From NCBI GenBank assembly GCA_003218525.1, contig QHNU01000092.1, forward strand, positions 1 through 5,372: a DNA stretch of 5,372 nucleotides, given 5' to 3'. A model generated the notes under the pieces. It searched no databases and had not been told where the DNA came from. It saw only the letters and a program-made list of their open reading frames with translations. Origin of the DNA: Verrucomicrobiota bacterium (GTDB lineage: Bacteria; Verrucomicrobiota; Verrucomicrobiia; Chthoniobacterales; UBA10450). The position numbers and the translations under genes were made by a program. This document shows positions 1 to 5,372 of the stretch, piece by piece; the first letter of the stretch is position 1, and every line of letters starts with the position of its first letter.

Positions 1-279
1 GGCATCCCAAATTTTCAATCCGTATTGGCGACGGCGGAGGATTGCCTGCACTTCGATTAATCTGCGTGCCACTCCGGCCCGGATCATTGGCGGCATATTG
101 AACGGATAGAGTTGGCGATGGGCGATGTTGTTGGAGGTGGCGTAGCGCAACTCGACTACGATTGTCGGTGCGACATCGCGAATATTTACCCAGCCAAGGT
201 CATCGCCTACAATGCCATTATCCTGGGCAAGGGTCGATGACGCGCTAAAGGCGAGGACCGCAACGAAGAACCGAATCAT
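1..279 (-). CDS. Secreted D-alanyl-D-alanine dipeptidase, VanX/DdpX type (peptidase M15D), 3' part missing
   Basis: This is the first 93 codons of a gene that runs off the left edge. Residues 1-18 look like a Sec signal peptide: basic MIR, hydrophobic FFVAVLAFSA, and a likely cut after TLA, before QDN. After it comes the typical N-terminal part of the family: WVNIRDVAPTIVVELRYAT, then SNN, LYPF, and GLKIWDA at the edge, which in family members leads into YRP. The family hydrolyses D-Ala-D-Ala with a zinc ion; VanX does so in vancomycin resistance, while chromosomal relatives serve peptidoglycan or dipeptide turnover. The zinc ligands (HxxGxxxD and a later His) lie beyond the window, so activity cannot be judged. 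The signal peptide suggests an envelope role rather than cytoplasmic VanX-type resistance. The ATG at 279 lies 12 bases after the stop of the upstream gene, with no Shine-Dalgarno sequence, so translation may be coupled. An in-frame TAG at 294-292 limits how far upstream the start can lie. Confidence 0.86.
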   Translation of the reverse strand, partial: MIRFFVAVLAFSASSTLAQDNGIVGDDLGWVNIRDVAPTIVVELRYATSNNIAHRQLYPFNMPPMIRAGVARRLIEVQAILRRRQYGLKIWDA

Positions 280-291
280 CAAAGCACTTGG

Positions 292-2160
292 CTAATTTGC
301 GGCGCTCACGGCCGGCGACGCGTCCGTCTTTGCAATGCGTTGAAGCAGAAGTCGAGCCGTCTTCTCCGGCATGTTGAACCGCACTTCGAGATTTGAATGC
401 TGTCTGGCTACGTCCGGTGACTGGATAAAAAGCGACAGGTCCGATTCCTCGAGATGGAGCCAGCGCTGTGGATCATCGTGAATGCTCTTGGTGATCTCGC
501 TTGCCGCTGCATCCGAGGGAAATTTCAAAAGCAGACGGGCTTTGACCGGGGATTGTAAGGAAAGCCCCAGACCGAGCAGTTGAGTGCGTTCCAGCAGTTC
601 GCGCGGAAAAACCGGATGAAAAGCTTTTGCCAGTCCCGGCGGATCACGGGAGATAAGTCGCAGAGTTGTCTCACGATCGAGCGCCTGAAAACGATCGAAA
701 AATTGACCAGTAATTTGCAGGTCCGGCTCTAATCCCAGGCGCACGCGCACCAATTCATCGACGCCGTCGGGCATGCCCACTGCAAGCGTCTTAGGTCCAA
801 TACGGGCGACACTAAAATTCGCTCGCTGCCATACTGGCAATCCGCTGATTGCTCGTTTTTCAAATTCCTTGTCCTGCGCAATTGTTCGCACGACTGGCGA
901 GACATCATTGCGCGCTTCGACCAAGAGAAACTCACGCCCGGAAGAATTCTCGGTCGTTGCCACTGCGCGAGTCACGCGCGCGGCATCACTCGGAATTTTA
1001 AGACGAGGCGTTTGGGTAGCGGCGCCAATCAGCCCGGGCCAGGTTTGTTGCCAAAAATCTTCACTCCGCCACCGCTTTGGTAAATCATCACGTTCGAATC
1101 GCTCGGCATTTAAAGAGAGGATTGCATCCGTCGATTGGGGAAACCATTCGCGCCGGGGCGGAGTTTGAAAAAGGAGAGGCAGAATGATGGCGAGCAAGAC
1201 CAAAGTCGATACGACCGCAAAATAGAATTTTCGCAGCTGCTGTTTATCGATTTCGTCGGAAAGACGTTTCAATTCTTTCGTATGTTCAAAGTGGCGGTCG
1301 ACCGATTGGCGATGCCGCAGCACGTCGTGCAGCAAGTCCGGCGCGTTGGGCGGAGCAATGCCCTGGGTGGCGAGATGGCGGCCGATGTTGAGATAAGCCG
1401 GATCTTTTCGTTCCTCCACCGTCTGGTGCTGCGCCCGCGCGGCCCGGAGAGCATCCTGTTGGCCCCTGGCCTTTTCGTTTAACGCGCGATCCTTCGCTTC
1501 GAATTCTTCGCGAACGCGGGCAATATTTTTTTCCGCTGTGGCCAGTTCGTCCTCGGCTGCGTTAAGTTTTTGTTTCGCTTGTCGACATGCTTCGACACTT
1601 CCTTCGCGAGCGCGCACGAGTTCAGCCTGCTCCTCAGGCAAACGCGCGCGCTTAGCCGCAAACACGGCGGTACGCGCCTCCAGGTCATCGGGCGGTGGCG
1701 CTTGCGCCTGCAATGCGGAAAGCTGTTTTAGCAATTCGTGATCGGCCTCATCATTTGCTTGCAGGCGTGATTCCACCCCGCTCAACGCGCGATCGCATGT
1801 GCTGGCTGCGTGCTTGGCCTCGTCGCGCCGTTGTACCAACGGTTTCTTCTCTAACTCGAGTTTTGCAACTGCCTCGTTTTGCGCCCGCGAGTTTTCCTGG
1901 CGCTCGGAATCGATTTGCTTTAGCGCCTCGTCGATTTGTGCGATCCGCACCGCGACTTCCTTCTGCTCCTGTTCGAGCTTTTTTAGCGCGACAATCTCAT
2001 TGCGAACCTCCGGAAAACTTGCGGCCTGAGCCGTCCCTTCCCGGCCAAGCGCAATCTCGCTACGTTGCAGCTGTCGCTTAACGTGGCGCAAGGCCATACG
2101 GGTGCGTTGGCGGCGAACCTTCAGGCCGAGTTCACGCAGCCCAGTGCCGATAAAGTTCAC
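292..2160 (-). CDS. Coiled-coil, single-pass membrane protein with large C-terminal extracytoplasmic domain, function unknown
   Basis: The 622-residue product is not one I can name. Residues 1-35 are strongly basic (KVRRQRTRMALRHVKRQLQR). Residues about 50-152 and 160-250 are rich in E, K, Q, A and R with heptad-like spacing, so a long coiled coil, broken by APPPDD at 154-159. Residues 251-310 hold a less charged stretch (AYLNIGRHLATQGIAPPN) and a short helix. Residues 312-331 (FYFAVVSTLVLLAIILPLLF) form one membrane segment. Residues 332-622 alternate strands and helices. They recall planctomycete/verrucomicrobial ectodomains that open with 'STDAILSLN' and contain short alpha-beta units; this is a resemblance, not a named match. 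With no signal peptide and a basic N-terminus, the coil is probably cytoplasmic and the C-terminal domain outside. The start is GTG at 2160, supported by AGGAGA eight bases upstream. It follows acs by 43 bases and precedes the dipeptidase by 12. Structural or scaffolding work at the envelope is a guess. Confidence 0.85.
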   Translation of the reverse strand: MNFIGTGLRELGLKVRRQRTRMALRHVKRQLQRSEIALGREGTAQAASFPEVRNEIVALKKLEQEQKEVAVRIAQIDEALKQIDSERQENSRAQNEAVAKLELEKKPLVQRRDEAKHAASTCDRALSGVESRLQANDEADHELLKQLSALQAQAPPPDDLEARTAVFAAKRARLPEEQAELVRAREGSVEACRQAKQKLNAAEDELATAEKNIARVREEFEAKDRALNEKARGQQDALRAARAQHQTVEERKDPAYLNIGRHLATQGIAPPNAPDLLHDVLRHRQSVDRHFEHTKELKRLSDEIDKQQLRKFYFAVVSTLVLLAIILPLLFQTPPRREWFPQSTDAILSLNAERFERDDLPKRWRSEDFWQQTWPGLIGAATQTPRLKIPSDAARVTRAVATTENSSGREFLLVEARNDVSPVVRTIAQDKEFEKRAISGLPVWQRANFSVARIGPKTLAVGMPDGVDELVRVRLGLEPDLQITGQFFDRFQALDRETTLRLISRDPPGLAKAFHPVFPRELLERTQLLGLGLSLQSPVKARLLLKFPSDAAASEITKSIHDDPQRWLHLEESDLSLFIQSPDVARQHSNLEVRFNMPEKTARLLLQRIAKTDASPAVSAAN

Positions 2161-2168
2161 GGCTCCAA

Positions 2169-2174
2169 TCTCCT
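2169..2174 (-). promoter_or_regulatory. Shine-Dalgarno site for the coiled-coil gene
   Basis: The minus strand reads AGGAGA here, followed by eight bases and the GTG at 2160. This decides the start of the coiled-coil gene in favour of a GTG codon. It is the only strong Shine-Dalgarno match before any of the five starts visible in the window. Confidence 0.8.
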
Positions 2175-2203
2175 GAAGGTGGCGCGGAACTCAACCGCGG
2201 GTG

Positions 2204-4147
2204 TTACTCCTCAGCGCTGAGTCTGCCAAGCACACTGAAATCTTCCAAAGTGGTTGTATCGCCGGTGACACTCTGCCCGCTTGCGATTTCTTTGAGTAAC
2301 CGGCGCATGATTTTTCCACTCCGCGTTTTCGGCAAGGCTTCGGCAAACCGCACCTCATCCGGTTTGGCAATTGCACCGATGTGCACGCCGACGAAGTCAC
2401 GCAATTCAGTTTTTAAACGGGGAGTGAGGTTAGCATGGCCTTTCAAGGTGACGAACGCGACTACTGCTTGTCCCTTTAAATCATCCGCTCGGCCGACGAC
2501 GGCTGCCTCGGCCACGGCATCGTGCGCGACGAGTGCGCTCTCGATTTCAGAGGTGCCGAGGCGGTGTCCGGCGACGTTCAGTACATCATCGATTCGCCCG
2601 ACAATCCAAAAATAGCCGTCCTTATCGCGTCGGGCGCCATCGCCGGTTAGATAAGAGCCTTTGAATTCGCTCCAATACTGTTTTTTATAGCGCTCCTTGT
2701 CACCGTAGATCGTTCGCAGCATCGAAGGCCACGGTTTTCGCAGGATCAGTTTTCCACCGATATTCGGCCCGACCTCGTCGCCAACCTCATTCACAACCGC
2801 CGGATCGACTCCGAAGAACGGCAGCGTCGCGCTTCCAGGTTTGGTGGGAATGGCTCCGGGCATCGGCGTGATCATGATCGCACCTGTCTCAGTTTGCCAC
2901 CAGGTGTCGACAATTGGGCAACGGCCCCCACCGATCGTCTTCCGATACCACATCCAGGCCTCCGGATTGATTGGCTCGCCCACCGATCCCAGCAGGCGCA
3001 GCGAAGAAAGATCGTGCTTCTTTACCCATGCATCTCCCCATCGGATGAACGCGCGGATCGCGGTCGGCGCCGTGTACAGGATCGTGACGCCATGTTCCTC
3101 AATGATCTTCCAAAAACGATCGGGCTCCGGCCAGTTTGGTGCGCCTTCATACATCAGCGTGGTCCCGCCGTTAGCGAGCGGTCCGTAGACCACATAGCTG
3201 TGGCCGGTGACCCATCCGACGTCGGCCGTGCACCAGTAGATGTCCTCATCCCGAACGTCGAAAACGTATTTCATCGTGCAATAAATCCCGAGCAGGTAAC
3301 CGCCGGTCGTGTGCAAGATTCCCTTCGGCTTTCCGGTCGAACCGCTGGTATAGAGGATGTAGAGGGGATGCTCGGAATCGAGCCACACCGGTGGGCAATT
3401 GGCATCGACATACTCCAGTTCGCGATGCCACCAAACATCGCGACCCTCTTTCATGTGGATCTCGTTGCCGGCGCGTTTGTAAACAATGACCCGCTTCACT
3501 GATGTTCCGCTCTGAAGCGCCTCATCCACATTCTTCTTGAGCGGAACGATCGTTCCACGCCGATAACTTCCGTCTGCTGTGATTAAGGCAATCGCGCCGC
3601 TATCGGCGATGCGGTCACGGATGCTGTCGGCGCTGAATCCGCCGAAAACGACCGAATGAACGGCACCGATCCGAGCGCACGCGAGCATTGCGATTGCGGC
3701 CTCGGGAATGGTGGGCAAGTAGATGATGACGCGATCGCCTTTTCGAATGTTATTTCGCTTAAGCACGTTGCCAAACCGACAGACTTCCCGGTGCAGTTGC
3801 TGATAGGTAAGCGTGCGTTTCTCGCCCGGTTCGCCTTCCCAAAGAAGAGCCGCCTTGTTGCGCCGTGGCCCGGTCAAATGACGGTCGAGACAATTTTCCG
3901 AAATGTTCAGCTGTCCGCCGACGAACCATTTGGCGAAGGGAGCTTTCCACTCAAGCACCCGCTTCCAAGGCTTGTGCCAAGTCAGTTCTTTGGCTTCACG
4001 ACGCCAAAACTTGTCCGGTTGCCGAATCGATTCCCGGTACATTTTTTGGTATTGGGCCAGGCTCTTGATTCGTGCGCGCCGCTGAAAGTCTTTGGGTGGT
4101 TTGAAGACACGTTTTTCGACGAGGTGCGATTCAATGTGCGTTTCCAT
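2204..4147 (-). CDS. acs: Acetyl-CoA synthetase (AMP-forming)
   Basis: Acs converts acetate, ATP and CoA to acetyl-CoA, AMP and pyrophosphate through acetyl-AMP in the cytoplasm, feeding acetate into central metabolism. The 647-residue product is full length (E. coli Acs has 652). All ANL-superfamily motifs are present: the phosphate loop YTSGSTGKPKG (266-276), DTWWQTETG (414-422), the hinge and CoA-binding region GRIDDVLNVAGHRLGT (517-532) and KTRSGKIMRR (607-616), with the catalytic Lys at 612. In the family this Lys is switched off by acetylation and restored by a sirtuin. The residues that shape the small acetate pocket are kept: VT in GWVTGHS, V in GSVGEP, and the second W of DTWW. This argues for acetate rather than propionate or longer acids. 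I chose ATG at 4147 because family members begin close to IESHLVEKRVFKPP; a TTG at 4168 would add seven unconserved residues. Neither start has a well-placed Shine-Dalgarno sequence. Acs is divergent from dodecin and first of three same-strand genes. Confidence 0.98.
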   Translation of the reverse strand: METHIESHLVEKRVFKPPKDFQRRARIKSLAQYQKMYRESIRQPDKFWRREAKELTWHKPWKRVLEWKAPFAKWFVGGQLNISENCLDRHLTGPRRNKAALLWEGEPGEKRTLTYQQLHREVCRFGNVLKRNNIRKGDRVIIYLPTIPEAAIAMLACARIGAVHSVVFGGFSADSIRDRIADSGAIALITADGSYRRGTIVPLKKNVDEALQSGTSVKRVIVYKRAGNEIHMKEGRDVWWHRELEYVDANCPPVWLDSEHPLYILYTSGSTGKPKGILHTTGGYLLGIYCTMKYVFDVRDEDIYWCTADVGWVTGHSYVVYGPLANGGTTLMYEGAPNWPEPDRFWKIIEEHGVTILYTAPTAIRAFIRWGDAWVKKHDLSSLRLLGSVGEPINPEAWMWYRKTIGGGRCPIVDTWWQTETGAIMITPMPGAIPTKPGSATLPFFGVDPAVVNEVGDEVGPNIGGKLILRKPWPSMLRTIYGDKERYKKQYWSEFKGSYLTGDGARRDKDGYFWIVGRIDDVLNVAGHRLGTSEIESALVAHDAVAEAAVVGRADDLKGQAVVAFVTLKGHANLTPRLKTELRDFVGVHIGAIAKPDEVRFAEALPKTRSGKIMRRLLKEIASGQSVTGDTTTLEDFSVLGRLSAEE

Positions 4148-4200
4148 CAAAGGAAGGCACGCTAGCAATCAGCTCCGAGCCGCTCAACGGATTTCCTTTG
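4148..4200. repeat. 8-bp perfect inverted repeat in the acs/dodecin gap
   Basis: CAAAGGAA at 4148-4155 is matched exactly in reverse complement by TTCCTTTG at 4193-4200, with 37 bases between. The left arm touches the acs ATG. The arm centres are 45 bases apart, a little over four helical turns, so both could face the same side of the DNA. The long spacer makes a simple RNA hairpin or terminator unlikely. A paired operator for a shared regulator is possible, but an 8-bp pair could also occur by chance. Confidence 0.45.
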
Positions 4201-4231
4201 CAAGAATGCGTCCCCCATCAATCGTCTCGAC
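4148..4231. promoter_or_regulatory. Divergent intergenic region between acs and dodecin genes
   Basis: These 84 bases separate two genes that are read outward, so they should carry both promoters unless these reach into the coding regions. No clear sigma-70 pair is visible. On the minus strand TTGAGC (4187-4182) and TAGCGT (4164-4159) are 17 bases apart, but match consensus poorly; they would place transcription start within a few bases of the acs ATG, giving a nearly leaderless message. I see nothing comparable for dodecin. The gap holds the 8-bp inverted repeat listed separately. Regulatory role is inferred from position only. Confidence 0.4.
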
Positions 4232-4441
4232 ATGAGCAATCACATTTACAAGAAGCTCGAGCTGATTGGGTCTTCGGGCGAAGGTATTGAAGCCGCGGTC
4301 CAGAATGCGCTAGCCCGCGCAGAAAGGACCGTGCGTAACATGCGCTGGTTTGAAGTGACCGAAACTCGCGGCCATATCGAAAACGGCAAAATCGATCACT
4401 GGCAAGTCACGCTGAAGGTCGGCTTTACCTTGGAAGATTAA
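4232..4441 (+). CDS. Dodecin (flavin-binding dodecamer)
   Basis: The 69-residue product has the length and full sequence pattern of bacterial dodecins: YKKLELIGSSGEGIEAAVQNALARA, then RWFEVTETRGHI, then HWQVTLKVGF. The fold is a three-stranded sheet wrapped round one helix, and twelve copies form a hollow sphere in the cytoplasm. Trp39 and Gln58 match the Trp and Gln that stack on and hold the flavin ring in the family, and Arg46 matches a conserved Arg. Dodecins store or buffer FMN, FAD or riboflavin and keep free flavins from light-driven damage; the Thermus protein also binds CoA. The ATG at 4232 fits the usual N-terminus; there is no Shine-Dalgarno sequence before it. The gene is divergent from acs and its TAA overlaps the stop codon of the opposing membrane-protein gene. 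I see no terminator after it. Confidence 0.95.
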   Translation: MSNHIYKKLELIGSSGEGIEAAVQNALARAERTVRNMRWFEVTETRGHIENGKIDHWQVTLKVGFTLED

Positions 4442-4704
4442 TCGTTTTCCTGGACTGCCTCGTAAACTTTGGTTGCTCCGTAGACAAGGATCGCGGGTTT
4501 CAGTGCCATTAAAAGCACGCGAACAAGTCCGCCCAGAAGCCGTCCTACCGGGAGCCGGTTTAAGATGAAGCCAATCAGGAATGCGATTAGGAGTGATTGG
4601 CCCGGTTTTTCCCGCACGAACTCCTCTGCCTGGGTGAGCGCCTCAGAAAATTGGTCCTGCGCATAACGCGCGCCGCGCTGTGCAATATCGGTATTTTCGT
4701 CCAT
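4438..4704 (-). CDS. Small membrane protein, DUF883/YqjD-like in character
   Basis: The 88-residue product starts with a charged, amphipathic helix (residues 3-33, AQRGARYAQDQFSEALTQAEEFV), then REKPGQ, then two hydrophobic stretches at about 36-48 (QSLLIAFLIGFIL) and 57-77 (LGGLVRVLLMALKPAILVYGA), separated by NRLPVGR. The helix followed by 'VREKPGQSLLIAFLIGFIL' recalls the C-terminal part of the ElaB/YqjD (DUF883) family, small inner-membrane proteins; E. coli YqjD binds ribosomes in stationary phase. The second hydrophobic stretch is not typical of that family, so the match is only suggestive and no function is assigned. The ATG at 4704 lies 45 bases after the methyltransferase stop on the same strand, so the two may be co-transcribed. 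No Shine-Dalgarno sequence is visible. Its TAA overlaps the dodecin stop by four bases. Confidence 0.78.
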   Translation of the reverse strand: MDENTDIAQRGARYAQDQFSEALTQAEEFVREKPGQSLLIAFLIGFILNRLPVGRLLGGLVRVLLMALKPAILVYGATKVYEAVQEND

Positions 4705-4749
4705 AACTTTGTTTCGATTGAGCGACCCCGGGCGCGCGTTCCCTTTCTC

Positions 4750-5372
4750 CTAATACAGCGTCAGCCAAACCGTGCTCGCCCCCGCGCCCGGGGGAAATTC
4801 AGCCGGCTTCGGCTGGCGATGGAATTTTCCGGCACGCCGAGCAGCTTTCAAGCAAAAGCGCGCCATCACTTCAAGTGCACGTTCGTCCAGATTAGAGAAA
4901 TTCGTCGATAACAAAATGTGACTGTCGCGATCTGCCACTTCGAGCGCGGTCAACAAAAGATTCTCAAAATCAGACTGAACTTGAAAAGTCCTGCCTCGCC
5001 GCGAACGGGAAAAAGTCGGCGGGTCGAGCACAATCATATCGAACTTTTCGCCTCCGCGGGCGAGCCGCGGCAGCACTTCGAAAACGTCGTCGGTCGTGAA
5101 GCGATGCTCTTCCGCCGGCAAACCGTTGAGCAAAAAATTCTCCCGTCCACGCTCGAGTGATCTGCGCGAAAGATCCACGCTTACAGTCCTTGTACCAACT
5201 GACGCTGCCGCGACCGAAAACGAGCAGGTATAAGCGAAACAGTTCAGCAGTCGTCTGGGCTCAACCTGCCGCACGAAGCGACGATTTTCGCGTTGGTCGA
5301 CAAACAGCCCGACCGAATAGCCGGCTCCGAAGTCGATCCCATATTGGAGGGAGTTTTCCATTACGACCGTGC
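4750..5372 (-). CDS. Class I SAM-dependent methyltransferase, RlmI/RlmK-like, 5' part missing
   Basis: The frame is open to the right edge and continues upstream of the internal ATG at 5361 (TVV precedes it), so the true start is outside. Counting from that Met, the visible part has VGLFVDQRENRRF (17-29), motif I LLNCFAYTCSFSVAAA (38-53), the SAM-ribose acidic residue in SVDLSRRSLERGRENFLLNG (61-80), a second SAM-contact region TTDDVFEVL (89-97) and the catalytic motif IV LDPPTFSRS (112-120), followed by LLSTN (150-154). This order is that of 23S rRNA methyltransferases RlmI (m5C1962) and the RlmK half of RlmKL (m7G2069). DPPTFS is shared with RlmK, and the Cys of RlmI's SCS motif is replaced by STN, so I would not call it an m5C enzyme. 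Motif I has Cys where Gly is usual. The N-terminal RNA-recognition part is not in view. It is followed by the small membrane protein gene after 45 bases. Confidence 0.9.
   Translation of the reverse strand, partial: TVVMENSLQYGIDFGAGYSVGLFVDQRENRRFVRQVEPRRLLNCFAYTCSFSVAAASVGTRTVSVDLSRRSLERGRENFLLNGLPAEEHRFTTDDVFEVLPRLARGGEKFDMIVLDPPTFSRSRRGRTFQVQSDFENLLLTALEVADRDSHILLSTNFSNLDERALEVMARFCLKAARRAGKFHRQPKPAEFPPGAGASTVWLTLY

Noticed and set aside
1..279. Vancomycin-resistance cluster (vanHAX) at the left edge
   Set aside because: The protein carries a signal peptide, and the genes next to it are not vanA, vanH or a two-component system. A turnover role fits better on what is visible.
1695..2081. 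A 128-codon open frame on the plus strand, antisense to the coiled-coil gene
   Set aside because: The product is an Arg/Ala/Pro-rich mix typical of antisense reading of E/K/A-rich coil codons. The opposite strand has a good Shine-Dalgarno site and a sensible domain order.
2183..2199. Inverted repeat CGCGG/CCGCG with a 7-base loop between acs and the coiled-coil gene, as a terminator
   Set aside because: The stem is only five base pairs and no T-run follows on the minus strand, so it does not look like an intrinsic terminator.
2894..3502. A 202-codon open frame on the plus strand, antisense to acs
   Set aside because: It lies wholly inside the well-conserved acs gene, its product has no recognisable motif, and long antisense frames are common in GC-rich genes.
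3656..4165. A 169-codon open frame on the plus strand, antisense to the 5' part of acs
   Set aside because: Same reasoning: it is a shadow of acs codon use, with no plausible start signal or family resemblance.
4779..4794. CCCCC/GGGGG short inverted repeat
   Set aside because: It sits in codons for PPGAGA at the end of the methyltransferase, has a short stem and no T-run; coding constraint and GC-rich codon use explain it.
4800..4815. Hairpin CAGCCG/CGGCTG with a 4-base loop near the 3' end of the methyltransferase gene
   Set aside because: It falls inside codons for QPKPA in the coding region and has no T-run, so it is explained by the protein sequence.
1..5372. Mobile element, phage, toxin-antitoxin or defence island
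   Set aside because: No transposase, integrase, terminal repeats, toxin/antitoxin pair or nuclease motifs are present, and composition looks even across the window.

Overview
The window is a compact, gene-dense stretch of bacterial chromosome. It holds six protein genes, two of them cut by the window edges, and almost no spare DNA. I see no tRNA, rRNA, CRISPR array, insertion sequence, phage gene or tandem repeat. Base composition is moderately GC-rich and looks even throughout. The best guess for the host is a soil or freshwater member of the Verrucomicrobiota or a related phylum. This rests on the style of several proteins (the NCFAYTCSF/DPPTFSRS methyltransferase, the short REKPGQ membrane protein, the coiled-coil/ectodomain protein) and on scarce Shine-Dalgarno sequences. 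It is an impression, not a proof.

Layout. On the minus strand from 4147 down to the left edge lie three genes in tandem: acs (acetyl-CoA synthetase, 4147-2204), a 622-residue coiled-coil protein with a single membrane segment and a large probable extracytoplasmic domain (2160-292), and the start of a secreted VanX/DdpX-type D-Ala-D-Ala dipeptidase (279 to the left edge). The gaps are 43 and 12 bases, so co-transcription is plausible. Divergent from acs, across an 84-base gap, is a dodecin gene on the plus strand (4232-4441). Dodecin runs tail-to-tail into an 88-residue membrane protein on the minus strand (4704-4438), and the two stop codons share the bases TTAA. Upstream of that, also on the minus strand, is the 3' part of an RlmI/RlmK-like SAM-dependent methyltransferase (right edge to 4750).

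How the genes relate. Acs makes acetyl-CoA from acetate, ATP and CoA, and dodecin stores flavin (and CoA in some bacteria), so the divergent pair has a loose cofactor link. The coiled-coil protein and the dipeptidase both appear to work at or beyond the cytoplasmic membrane, and the dipeptidase would act on peptidoglycan precursors or turnover products. No shared pathway joins all six genes, and I see no convincing new multi-gene system. The least explained item is the coiled-coil membrane protein. The other points of interest are small-scale: an 8-bp inverted repeat in the acs/dodecin gap, the stop-codon overlap, the same-frame amber junction at 294-292, and the lack of Shine-Dalgarno sequences at most starts.
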